NCBI RefSeq assembly: GCF_018812025.1
Contig: NC_063045.1
Coordinates: 19,302,420-19,366,419 of the forward strand
DNA from: Megalobrama amblycephala
Taxonomy: Eukaryota > Chordata > Actinopteri > Cypriniformes > Xenocyprididae
Direction of reading: 5' to 3'
DNA: 64,000 bases
The position numbers and the translations under genes were made by a program. Positions 1-10,317 of the stretch are shown piece by piece. A model generated the notes under the pieces. The model was not told the DNA's origin. It did not search any database and worked only from the letters and a program-made list of their open reading frames with translations. Within the stretch, counting starts at the first letter, position 1. Every line of letters begins with the position of its first letter.

Positions 1-350
1 GGCCTGTATTAGCCAATCAGGTAGCAGACTCAACGATGGGTGTAACAGTCTGGCGGGGAGTCAAAATTTGGCACAACACCTGAATTGAAAATGAAACCAG
101 AACGACGAACATAATAAGGATAATTGATAATTATTTCATAACTGTGATTCAATAACACTTGATTCGATAATAGGCTAGTTAAAAGTTAAGACTAGACTAG
201 TTTCAGATCACTGCTTTCAAGTTTGAAACTGATAGCATTACATAGGCTAAAAGTTAAGACTAGTTAGACTAGTTTCAGATCATAGACACGGCTTTCAAGT
301 TTGAAACTGACAGCGTTACGATAAAATTGTCTGAATTGCCTACTTTTTAA
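1..350 (-). promoter_or_regulatory. Possible 5' region of another IFI44-like copy
   Basis: Patches of this stretch follow the order of bases seen upstream of the two IFI44-like coding regions (compare 20785-20860 and 20960-21000). They include an ISRE-like GAAAATGAAACC at 87-98, an acgacgaa stretch just after it, and a 'gtttgaaactgacagcgttacgataaa' type block present twice as an approximate 73-bp tandem repeat (about 172-244 and 245-320). If real, the coding exons would lie to the left of the window. The similarity is patchy and judged by eye. Confidence 0.35.
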
Positions 351-1373
351 AAAAATGTAGAATAATTACATTGAATTTTTAATACATGTATTAAAATGTA
401 ATTTATTTTGACCATGATGCTTACCCAATATTCACGGTTACTTTGTGCAATATAAAAATTAAAGGTAGGCTATTTCCTGAACGTCACATCACATGTAGCC
501 GTTGAAAATAAGTTGCGACACTCCCATAGATTTCCGTTGAAACCAGAGAAAGCGGAAATTCGGTTGTTAAGTCTGACGTCACGCGGCAGCGCTTCCGGGT
601 CCTAACGCTCTATCTCATAGAAAGAAAAAAAAACGCTCTATCTCATAGATCTCATACCACAAGAAAACAACAAATGGTGCTAATATACACACACGATGTG
701 GTGTAATACTTCCAAAAAAGTATAATCATAACCTTTATCTCCACACCAAAATTCCAGACGGCCAGATAATGATTCATCTTTTATAAATCGTTAAAATATT
801 AATGTCTGTGACGCTGTGAGCACAGAAACTGTTGTGTAGACTGTAAGTATTTAAAATGTTTAACTTTTTAAAATGATTGATGTTTAATATGAATAAATAG
901 CGCTCATAAACGGCCGTCGATGGCATTCTCAAGTGAAATGAGTCGAGGCTTGGACCCGGAAACGGCGTTCCTTACGTCATGACTTAACAAGCAAAACTGT
1001 TGACTAAGTTCAGACACTCATGAAAAACTGATGCTGATTATCTGGGAAACATTCTCTAACAGCAGTCAAGTTGTCATTGTTTGTGTCAAACAAGCTGTGA
1101 ATTTGTTGTAACATTAAAATAGGAGATCATGACTTATTCTGTGCTCAAAGTGATGCTCAGAGCTCCAGTGTTTTCCTCTGTGGGTGAACGAGGATGATGG
1201 TGAACAATTCCAGGATATGCTTTTTTTTTTTTTTTTCATTGGTTGTTGCGTTAAATCTTACCCAGATACAATAGTGCTATTTTCTGATTGGCTACTGTGT
1301 AGCCTCTTTCTTTTTTTGATTGGCTGATAAGTGGCAGGCTACTCCAGGGGAGACGCGCTTGATTCCTGCCCGT
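351..1373. other. Intergenic, no gene recognised
   Basis: AT-rich sequence with no convincing exon. A short direct repeat 'aacgctctatctcatag' occurs twice around 605-648, and a poly-T run lies near 1220. No RNA gene or intact ORF was seen. Confidence 0.5.
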
Positions 1374-1560
1374 TGTTACAATATATTCGGTTCCTGAAAT
1401 ATTCTGTTCCACTGGGTGGCGCTAACGCGAATATTCATGATATCCTCATTTTGTGGGCGTGTCCTTGAGAGAACGCGAAAGCAAATGGAACTGAAAATAT
1501 TAGTAGACGCTTCTCAAATCGCATCGGTTTAATGGATTATTTCGAAAAGGTAATAAAATA
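1374..1560 (+). repeat. Left arm of spaced inverted repeat with ATG mini-exon
   Basis: About 187 bp beginning TGTTACAATATATTCGG, repeated in inverted orientation at 7050-7242 with only scattered differences. Near its inner end is ATG GAT TAT TTC GAA AAG (1532-1549) followed at once by GTAATA, which looks like a short coding first exon and a splice donor. The same unit is preserved in the other arm. Similarity stops just inside the donor. No clear target-site duplication flanks the pair. Confidence 0.75.
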
Positions 1561-2099
1561 TTCAATGTTAAGCAACAGTTCACATGTTCAAAGTAATACA
1601 TAGTTTGTATAATATGATAAATCGTCTGAGCTATTTTGCCTGATTGAGTAGCCTACAGGCATTCAGATAAACAGAAGGATACAGCAGAGCAAACATGAGC
1701 GAATAACCTTGTTTTACACTGATGTGTTTTCTGATTAGTGTTTTTATTTGTGAGGCTTTAAAAAGTTTTTGAATAGTTTGATTAGTTTGCTTCCTTCGTT
1801 GTCATTCTGTGACTAACTACTGCATAGTGTTGACAACTTGAAATAAACCTCTACAAATGTATCTGTGTCCTAATAAATTAAGCTATAGACTGGTGTGAAT
1901 ATTCTGTCATCCTTAATTTCTTGATTATTTTGATATTCTCAGTGTTTATCACCAGTAAGGCTACCCTTATCAACTCTAAACTACAAATATTTCATGTTTT
2001 CTCATATTTTACTGGATATCATGACAAATTTTCATTAAAGTCAAACAAGTAAATGCACACTTGATGTTATTTGTCACATATTTTTGTTGCAAAGCAACA

Positions 2100-2610
2100 A
2101 CAAAATTTTTCAAACATTTTGAGTTATTCACTTTCAGCAAATTTCTTTTTTTCCCCAGCAAATTTCTTAAAAAATATATTTGTACAAACAAAAATATTCA
2201 ACAACTGAGACATAAACTGAACAAATTTCACAGACATTTGATGGACAGAGTATTTGAAAGTCTGAAGTGGCACCAGCTGCTTTACAGAGCATCTCATCCT
2301 CATGGACAGCACCAGATTTGCAGCTCTTGCTGTGAGATGTTACTCCACTCTTCCATCAAGGCATTTCACATTCTCAAACATGTCTGGGGGGACTTATGGT
2401 TACATGTGGTTTGGCACCGAAAGGACAATCAGCTGTCTTTCTGTCTCCCTTTAGCACTGTCTCAGGCATCTTACATTACTGACCTTGCAGTTTATTGCTC
2501 TGTTCACATCTGCAGTCCTCTTATCTCCTGCAGCAGGACTAAGGCACATTCACAGGTGATCAGGGACCCTGGTCATCTTTATTCTGGTGTTTTTCAGAGT
2601 CAGTAAAAAG
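2100..2610 (-). mobile_element. Tc1/mariner-like transposon remnant, internally deleted
   Basis: Read on the minus strand, this carries two pieces I recognise from common fish Tc1-like elements: a 5' part (about 2410-2600, 'cacctgtgaatgtgcctt', 'agacagtgctaaagggagac') and a 3' part ('taacatctcacagcaagag', 'ttcagtttatgtctcag') around 2130-2360. The transposase centre between them is missing, so the element cannot encode an active enzyme. The 181-aa plus-strand frame across it is antisense to the element and is not a gene. Confidence 0.75.
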
Positions 2611-2614
2611 GTCT

Positions 2615-3060
2615 CTTTAGTGTCCTAAGTTATTGTAACTGATGACCTATACTGTAGGTGCATGTGCAATAATTGAAAAAAACATGACAAACATTGTTAA
2701 AGCCCTTTCTAAAGATCTGTAAAGCTTATTTGGAATGCACAAAATAATCTTTAAAATGAAAATTGACTTTTCTTTTTTTGGTGTTTTTTTTTTTTTTACA
2801 AATCATATAAATACTAATTACATTAAATGTTATAACAAGTACAGAAGTAAATACTCTATGAATGTAACTCAAATTGAAAAGACATTTAAAACAATATGTG
2901 AAAAGAAGAAATGCTAAAGGTTCTGAGGTAAATATTAAAACAGGGCCTTGGCACTCAGGAACAGCCTTCATTATGTCTGGATCACACACTGCCAGAACTA
3001 TCCAAGACTTCAGCCCTCACATCCAATCTGAAACAGACAGTGACTTTACAAGATGATGAG
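2615..3060. other. Intergenic, nothing recognised
   Basis: AT-rich sequence with short open frames only. No exon, RNA gene or repeat could be identified. Confidence 0.5.
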
Positions 3061-3074
3061 TATGATGTGGAAAC

Positions 3075-3265
3075 CAAGGTTATAATCGTTAACGAAAACG
3101 AACGAAAAACCGAAAACTAGGTGGGAAAAAACATTGTCGTTAACTGAAATAAAATAAAAACGAGGCATTACAAAAAAACGATAACCAACTAAAACTGCAA
3201 TGTGTGTGTGGCAAAACTAACTAAAATAAAATAAAATTATAGATTAAATGTCCTTAGTTTTCGTC
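3075..3265. repeat. Interspersed repeat rich in 'aactaaaataaaat' and 'gttaacgaaaac'
   Basis: Low-complexity A-rich repeat with recurring cgttaacgaaaa and actaaaataaaa words, of a type common in fish genomes. A short CA/CG tract (3334-3362) and a C-rich tract (3364-3380) follow. Confidence 0.5.
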
Positions 3266-3331
3266 TTTATCAATGTCTTTCATAGAGCAAATAACGTTTA
3301 GCTGCATTTCCTTTCCCTGCGTCTCTCACAT

Positions 3332-3362
<31 letters not shown>

Positions 3363-3917
3363 GCCCCTCCCCTCCCCTCCGTGCACACCGCGTCTCCATG
3401 AGAACGAGTGTTCGACGTTGAAAGCAAGTTCGCTAAAGGTTGGTATCTCGTGAACACCTTTACACAAACACACATTAAAAAGTGGTATAAAAATATTTTT
3501 AATTCTGAATATAACTTTGTCAGCGTGTTAATGTCGTCGCAAGTTTGAGGTAAAATGCACTTGGGTTGTCGATGTCAAAACACTATATAAGCTGTGATTC
3601 AAATATTAAATAATGTAATTTGTTTACTCTTACACTGCATGTTTGCCGCTTCAATCCAAATGTGTTTGCATAGTTCACCCAAAATGAAAATTACTGTGAG
3701 AAAAAAATCAAGTTTACAGAGTTTTAGTGTCACTGAAGGTAAACCTGCGTTGCTCATGGTGGTTAACGTTACCTCTCTTAACGTGCTCTTGCTGAATGGC
3801 AACAAGGATTGCACTATGGACTATTGTACCTTTTGTATGTTTTCATTTTTTTAACTGTATTTTATTTTTTATAACGAACAAGCTGCGATGTCACATTTCC
3901 GCTGCTTTGTTGTGTGT

Positions 3918-4325
3918 GCGTGAGGCCAAAGTCCCTTTAAGACAAGTCATTTCACTCGGCAGCCATCTTTGAAACACCTCTCGGGCATCCTGGGCATCAT
4001 GCAGCTCCTCTCTTTGAATGGGGAAACATTAGATTCTCCAAAACTGTTCGCCAACCTTACGATTAAATTTCATATTTGAAATCACCATTGAAATCTAACA
4101 ACAACCAACTCATACATTTAGTTTCTAAACGCCCGAATCATGACAAAAAAAGCTGTATTTTTTCAGGCTGGATCAAGCTAATGCGCATGCGCAGAACTAA
4201 ATGCGCGTCTCCGCTGAAGTGACGCGATGACTTTACCAGTCGGCGATTGGCTCTTGGATTTAGAAGGCGGGACTTATTCCGCCATATTGCGCGTTACACT
4301 TTCTCCCATTCAAAACAATAGACCA
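3918..4325 (+). mobile_element. MITE, sibling of the copy at 23283-23729
   Basis: Starts AAAGTCCCTTTAAGACAAGT and runs to '...ttctcccattcaaaacaata'. The same sequence recurs in the same orientation at 23283-23695 with small indels, for example an extra 'ctgggcatcatgcagctcc' here and an extra 'gaggcgcgcgtctgactg' stretch there. The other copy is a clean insertion, so both are mobile. There is no coding capacity. Confidence 0.75.
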
Positions 4326-4424
4326 ATTTGGTGTTTGCAAACAGCGATGACGTTTTTTTGTGGGCGGAGCCTAGCTGGTTGCAGAAAATGACAGTTGAGC
4401 AGTAGAAGTCTATGGAAGCCACGA

Positions 4425-4735
4425 AATAAAAGAATAAAAAAAGTTAATTTCGAGTTTATATCTCACAATTCTGACTTTTATTTCTCGCAAATCTGAGTTT
4501 ACATCTCACATTTCTTACAAAGAAAAACAGAATTGTCAGATATACTCGTTATTCTGTCTTTTCTGAATTGCAATTCCGCAATTGCAAATCCCGCAATTCT
4601 GACTTTTTCCCCCTCAGAATTGTGAAATAAACTCACAATTGCGAGTTATAAAGTCCGAAACTGGAAGTAATAAACACGCAAATGCAAGAAAAAAAAGTCA
4701 GAATTGTGAAATAAAAATTATTATGTTTAAAAGTT
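4425..4735. repeat. Degenerate repeat of 'cagaattgtgagataaa' words
   Basis: Recurring, partly palindromic words (caattctgactttt, aattgcgagttata, agtcagaattgtgaaataaa) fill about 300 bp. This pattern is typical of a widespread fish repeat. No ORF. Confidence 0.6.
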
Positions 4736-4889
4736 ATCTATGTAAAATACTATAGGTTTAAATTATTTTAATTATAATTATTTCATGATGTAACTGCTAT
4801 GTATGTATGTCCTCTGAACTGCATATGTGAATATTATGTACACTTACTGTTTACATCAAATTCCTGCTTTAATAGTAGACTAATCCTTA

Positions 4890-5740
4890 CAGGGGCCTGT
4901 ACCATGAAGCTGGATTAGCTGGCTAGCCAGGTAAATTTCAGATTAGTTTGCACCAATCCTGGGTTTTAGGTACCATGAAAGTGACTTGGCTTTTAGCGGT
5001 GTTCATCGCCATGGTAACTTACGCTCCACGGCTAACCTGCTCCGGGGCAGTTTATGTTCAGGGTTAGAGATCTCAAACTGAAATTGGACCAATCAGGTGT
5101 AAGCTAAGTGATTCTGACACACCCAACGCAATAAAGTCACTCCCCCAGTTTCTCTTCCTCCAAATTAAAGGTCATTATATAGTAAAAACAAATATTTAAT
5201 GATGAAATTGTCTGGTTTTAATGATAATATAATTTATATATGATTTGTATATGATCTATATTTTTATTAATCCATTACATCACATGCAAGTTTAGTTTAA
5301 CAGTTGTTATTAAGCACTTAGTTTCAATGAATATTAATATATATAGATCATATGTAGGCTAATATAAATAAGGTGTAAATATACTATTTAAATATGACTA
5401 CATGTGAGCTTGTATGTTTGAGTCTCTATCGCTATATATTATTAACCATATAAACTAACTTCACAACTTTCACTTGGACTGATACCAGAAAGATAATTTC
5501 TTTTATTTGTCGCTTTCACAGACAAGTATTTTCCATTAGTGTAAATGTGAAATTCGTTAATTTTCAGCTAATTGAATCGTCTGCTCTCGTGAGAAGTGAA
5601 TCACAGTTTATTTCTGTTGCAAGGCATGTGATTGGCTGTTCACCACTGATGTCACAGATTCATGTGCACACACTTCACAAACTCAGGATCAAAGCCTGAG
5701 TTGACACAAATCAGCATCATGGTACCAACAAAGCTGGATT
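4890..5740. mobile_element. MITE-like element with 'GTACCATGAAGCTG' ends
   Basis: The left end reads ggggcctgtaccatgaagctgg and the right end, inverted, reads ttggtaccatgatgctg, giving imperfect terminal inverted repeats about 850 bp apart. The interior is AT-rich and non-coding. Resembles PIF/Harbinger-type MITEs; class not settled. Confidence 0.5.
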
Positions 5741-5744
5741 GGAG

Positions 5745-7049
5745 TGGTTTGGTTTTGTCAACTCGAAATTAATCCTATAACGCCTATAATCCATCTTGCC
5801 TGCCGCCATTACTGCGTGCCTGCGAAGTGTGACGGTGTGACACTTGCCGGTGCCCTCTAATGACATTTCAATTAAAGCGCATCCTGCTCATTAAAGAAAA
5901 TGTCTGGTGAAAGGGAACATGGGTAGATGATGTCATGGCAGTGGCCAAAACTTACAGATAAAGGTAATTTATTGACAACATAATGTAATAATGTAAAAAT
6001 GTAATGTAATGTAATTAAGAAGTGTATAAATTGATGACAACAATAAAACCGAACGCTGTCATTACTAGCTGTGTTGCTAATATGTTCACAAGCTTAAGTT
6101 TCAAATAATTATTAGGCCATCCTTAAAAATATTCTTGTTTGCCATAACCCGACCGACCCTGTCAATTTAGGACCGACCAAATTAATTATTTTTTCCCCTT
6201 TTAGTCCGACCGACTTGCCGATTGTAATTGCGTTAAGACCCACGGATTTTTTTTACTCTTCAAACAGCTAATACAAATGCAATAAATGTGAGACACACGC
6301 AATTGACGCTTTTCACACGCTCTCACGCCACACATCCATTTTCTCACGCACAGAAAAATCGCGAAGTAAAGAGGACACAGAGACCGACAGACTAGACAGA
6401 GCAGGTTACTTATGATAGAAAAAAAATCTCAGCTCTCAGATTCTGTCAATTTTATTATGAAATTCAAACAATAAATACCGTTTTGGTGCTTGTAAATGTG
6501 ACATGCTAGAAATACAGATTAAAAAATATTACAACATCAAACGACGTATAATGTTATGTTCTTGTAAACATGTTTTTCAAAATGGATTTATGTATTCACA
6601 CTTACCTTCGTCTGAGGTAAATCTCTCAGAAATGACCGAACGCTGTCAGCTAGCAGCCCCTCACACAGAACCTGTTTTGGCTGATATGTGTACTGTATTA
6701 CATCTTTATTATATTTTTACTTATAGCATTAAATAAAGTTGTTATTATAATAAAAATGCATTATATTTAAATTGTTATTTTTAAATAATACTGCCAGCTG
6801 ATAGGGCTCTCTGTATGTTTACAGCATTAAGTTAGGTGAGTTGTTTTTTTCTTGAGAAAAATTAATGCCTACCTTGTGTAGCCTAGCTAATATTTATCCA
6901 AATGAGTCAATATTAAATCAAATCACAATAATAATTAAATGATAATAATTGAATAAAAATAATAAAAAAGTGTAGCTTACCAGAAATTGTAGCCTACCAT
7001 GTAAACATTGTAACATGTCACTAAAACAATGTTCCAAAGGTATATTCCA
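5745..7049. other. Intergenic with unidentified repeats
   Basis: Contains a stretch with repeated 'cgaccgacc' words (6150-6220) and AT-rich sequence. No exon or RNA gene was seen. The 77-aa frame at 6503-6736 shows no recognisable domain and no splice context. Confidence 0.4.
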
Positions 7050-7242
7050 AAGGAATATTTTATTACCTTTTCGAAATAATCCATTAAACCGATGCGATTT
7101 GAGGAGTGTGTACTAATATTTTCAGTTCCATTCGCTTGCGCGTTCTCTCAAGGACACGCCCACAAAATGAGAATATCATGAACATTCGCGTAAGCGCCAC
7201 CCAGTGGAACAGAATATTTCAGGAACCGAATATATTGTAACA
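7050..7242 (-). repeat. Right arm of spaced inverted repeat
   Basis: Inverted counterpart of 1374-1560, ending TGTAACA at 7236-7242. The mini-exon (7067-7084, encoding the same six residues MDYFEK) and its GT donor (7065-7066) are kept on the minus strand. Differences from the other arm are mostly single-base. Confidence 0.75.
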
Positions 7243-8519
7243 CCGGCGCAGCGGCATATTCAATATATGAAAAATAGTTTTTCTGCGTGAGAAATACAAT
7301 GTGTGGCGGGAGTGCGTGACAAAAGACCGAAATGAGTGACTGTCACGCTCAGTGCGTTACACTTGAGAGCCCTGAAAAACTTTCAGAGTTGCTAAAACGT
7401 TAAAACCAAACAACACCACTTCCGTTGTCAAAATGCGCGCGCAACTATTTGATCACGTGGGCTGTAACAGGATCTATATGGAATTACCTTTGTGCCAATA
7501 CCTTTTTTTTACAGTCTATGGCCAATACAAATGAACATAACTTAAAAAAAAAAATAATAATAATAAAAATATAAATTGAAACTGAATAAAATGTCTTTGA
7601 AACTTAAACGTACTATTTCGATTTACTATTTCGTTACCTCGATTTATAAATCATGCGCATGATTTAGCCTACTATCTTTTTTCCTGCTGCATGCCATGTC
7701 TGGGGCTCCGTAATGTTGTGACAGGAAAGACTAGAATCCACAAAACACTAACTGCATAGTATTCATGTAATGCACAGTATTCTCATGATATACAGTACAT
7801 TACTATGAAAATGCACAAGCACCTATATAGAATACATGTGTAAAATTCATAAAATTAATTTTATACTATAGTGAATAAACTATTAATGAATGAAATGTTC
7901 ATGGTGTCTGAATAAATTTTGGTTTGACTGTATATGACTTACTTTCTTCACATAAGCACAAATATCTTTAAGAAAACAGTCCATCTCTTTGAATCCATAA
8001 GTGGACTGTAACCCATACATGTATGACAGTTGGTGGGAAACTTAAAACAGTTTAAATTATTAGTATTTTTCCTAGCCTATCTATTGTTTCACTTCAGAAG
8101 ACATTGATTCATCCACTGGGGTCGCATGGATTACGGTCTTTAGGACATAGCTATTTGAGATAAATTTTATATTACATTCCTGTAAAGATGACAGAAAATC
8201 TACTTGCAGTTGCTGCCCTGTGGCAAAACATGAACGCAATGGCAATTGAGTGCAACCTGGACGCACCGGTAAGTGGTGAGATATTATGCTAATAAAACGA
8301 TTGTGCCAGAAGAATAGCAAACTATATTATGATTATATTATGGCTATATTATTCTGGTCTTCTGGTATCATCTCAGTGAGCATTTATTACATTTGACACA
8401 TACGCAGTAAGATGATTGTAACATTTTCTGACAGTTGTGTGACGCTTATGTGGACGGAAAGCGCTTTGAAACGTAAATGCCATTTTCAAATGTATCTATG
8501 AATCCTGTTGAATCTGTAC
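7243..8519. other. Intergenic, no gene recognised
   Basis: AT-rich. A fragment of a common fish repeat ('acttcagaagacattgattc') lies near 8088-8130. An ATG-led open stretch ending at a GTAAGT (about 8188-8270, plus) has no supporting second exon. Confidence 0.4.
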
Positions 8520-8848
8520 CTGTGTGGTGAGGCTAGTGCCTGCAGATCCTGACATGGCTTTACTGGTCATGCGGCCCATGAAGATGGAGTTGATGGAGTT
8601 GAAGAAACTGGATTTTCCAGCACCTACAGGACCGATCATTAGGATTTGAGATCGGCTGACAGATGTTATCAGGGGTTATGATTCCTGATCTTTTCAATGA
8701 GCTCTGCTCTTTGACTACAAAAGAAATCACAACTTTAATATTGAAGATTATTATGTAAAATCTGCAACACTGTGATAAGAATATTTAGAGGAAACATACT
8801 CAGCTGTCCACAGAACCTTCCTCCATGGTTTCTCCTTGACCTGAAGGA
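8520..8848 (-). pseudogene. IFI44-like fragment, exons 2 and 3 only, frameshifted
   Basis: Two neighbouring exons of the IFI44-like gene survive, with the intron between them. The exon-3 equivalent (8520-8714, 195 nt against 196 in the intact copies) carries the P-loop GPVGAGKS. The exon-2 equivalent (8800-8848) encodes KPWRKVLWTAE. The missing base lies between the ELIEKIRNHNP segment and the P-loop and breaks the frame. Splice sites are still visible (donor ac at 8798-8799; acceptor before 8714). The retained intron shows this arose by DNA duplication, not retroposition. No other exon was found nearby. Same strand as the two intact genes, so it is a relic of an older array. Confidence 0.85.
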
Positions 8849-10317
8849 CTGGGAAATATTGAATAAAGATTAGCATTAGAACATCCTTTCAGTAATATTA
8901 AAATGACATTTTAACCCTATAAAGCCTACTGTAATATATAATTTGATATGCAAATTTCTAAATTATGAACATGATCAAAACTTGTACACAATCTACTACA
9001 TGTACTTCTGTTGCCTGATTGATAGTTCATACTTCTATCAAGTAAAGAACTTTCAATATAATTATAAAAACATCCCCATGCAGGTTGTGGTACACAATGT
9101 TCCCTCTAATTTTTTTTCTCACTGAGCAAAACTTTTCTCTGTTGAGCGCACATTTTGGCCACCTGAGCAAAAAATATACTTTATATCAGACCTGTACAAT
9201 GAACGTAAACACACACAAAAAAAAAATGGTTTTATCATACAACTGTAACATTTAACTTTAATGTGCCGTTTCTATTTTATTTGACCCTTGATGTAACTTA
9301 GTGATATATTAAATAATATGTTTGAAAACAAGCAGTTCAGTCACTAAATTAAGCACATTTTAGGTTACTTGAGATTTTTTCACATTGCTGTATTAACTGT
9401 ACCACTCTTTACCAAGAAATTCTATTAAAAAATTATTTCTGTCCTCCTGCAGGACAGTTCAATTCTTTATAATAATATAATTTGAGCAGTTACAATGATG
9501 GTTTGGAACAACCATGTGTTTTTGTACAGTCAATTATTAGCATCAGACAGTGTTAAACCATCAAAATTACATGTTTATTGCTTATGAAATTCCCAGATTT
9601 TATATACCAGGAGGTTTCAGGATTTTTCGTGGCAAGGAGCCCTAAACAATCCCCTTGTGAGATCAATTTATTATTAGGCTTACATTATAATATAATAAAA
9701 TATAATTATATAATATAATATTTAAGTATATAAACTGATATACAGTATTATATCAGTTTAAATGCTTCCATATGTTTTAATATATTATATAGTGAAAACA
9801 AACTGAAGCATTTAAACTGATAGCTAAATATTTTTAAGAAAAGTGAACGTTAACTCTTTTATAGTTATCTAAACATCCCTGAAACCCACACCACCACCAC
9901 CACCACCACACACAAACATCTATTTAAACTGAGGTACAGTATATAACTGATGTATTTTGAGTTTGCAAGCTACACCTGTGATGGTTGTGTAATTGTAAAT
10001 GTCTCAGAGTTTTGTTATCATTCTGTGCCCATCATCCGTTATTTCCACCACTTTTCATTAAAACATGGCGTTTTATTTCACATTTCTTTTCGTTTCGCGT
10101 TGCCTCTCATGTTGATGTATTTAGTCCGCAAACATGACAGTATTCTTACCGCCACTGATTTGGCTCAGGGCCAGCCAGCTCACACGCGCTCAATCGTTCT
10201 CTTTCTATCAAACCTGTAAACCGCATTCGGCAGTAATTTGTAAGCACACAGCACAAGACACTTGTAACGTTAAATGTAAAAATCAACATGACTTTATTGA
10301 ACACACAAACTAATCTA
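8849..10317. other. Intergenic, AT-rich
   Basis: No exon recognised. A (CCA)n tract lies at 9888-9910, and an inverted AT-rich stretch around 9740-9830 repeats 'actgatatac...tttaaatgctt'. The 89-aa frame at 9950-10219 shows no domain. Confidence 0.4.

Noticed and set aside
2061..2606. 181-aa open frame on the plus strand
   Set aside because: It runs antisense through a Tc1-like remnant. No domain, no splice or promoter context, and the element explains the sequence.
8188..8270. ATG-led open stretch (MTENLLAVAALWQ...) ending at GTAAGT
   Set aside because: It has a plausible donor, but no acceptor or second exon was found, the flanking 'acttcagaagacattgattc' is a common repeat, and the frame is short enough to be chance.
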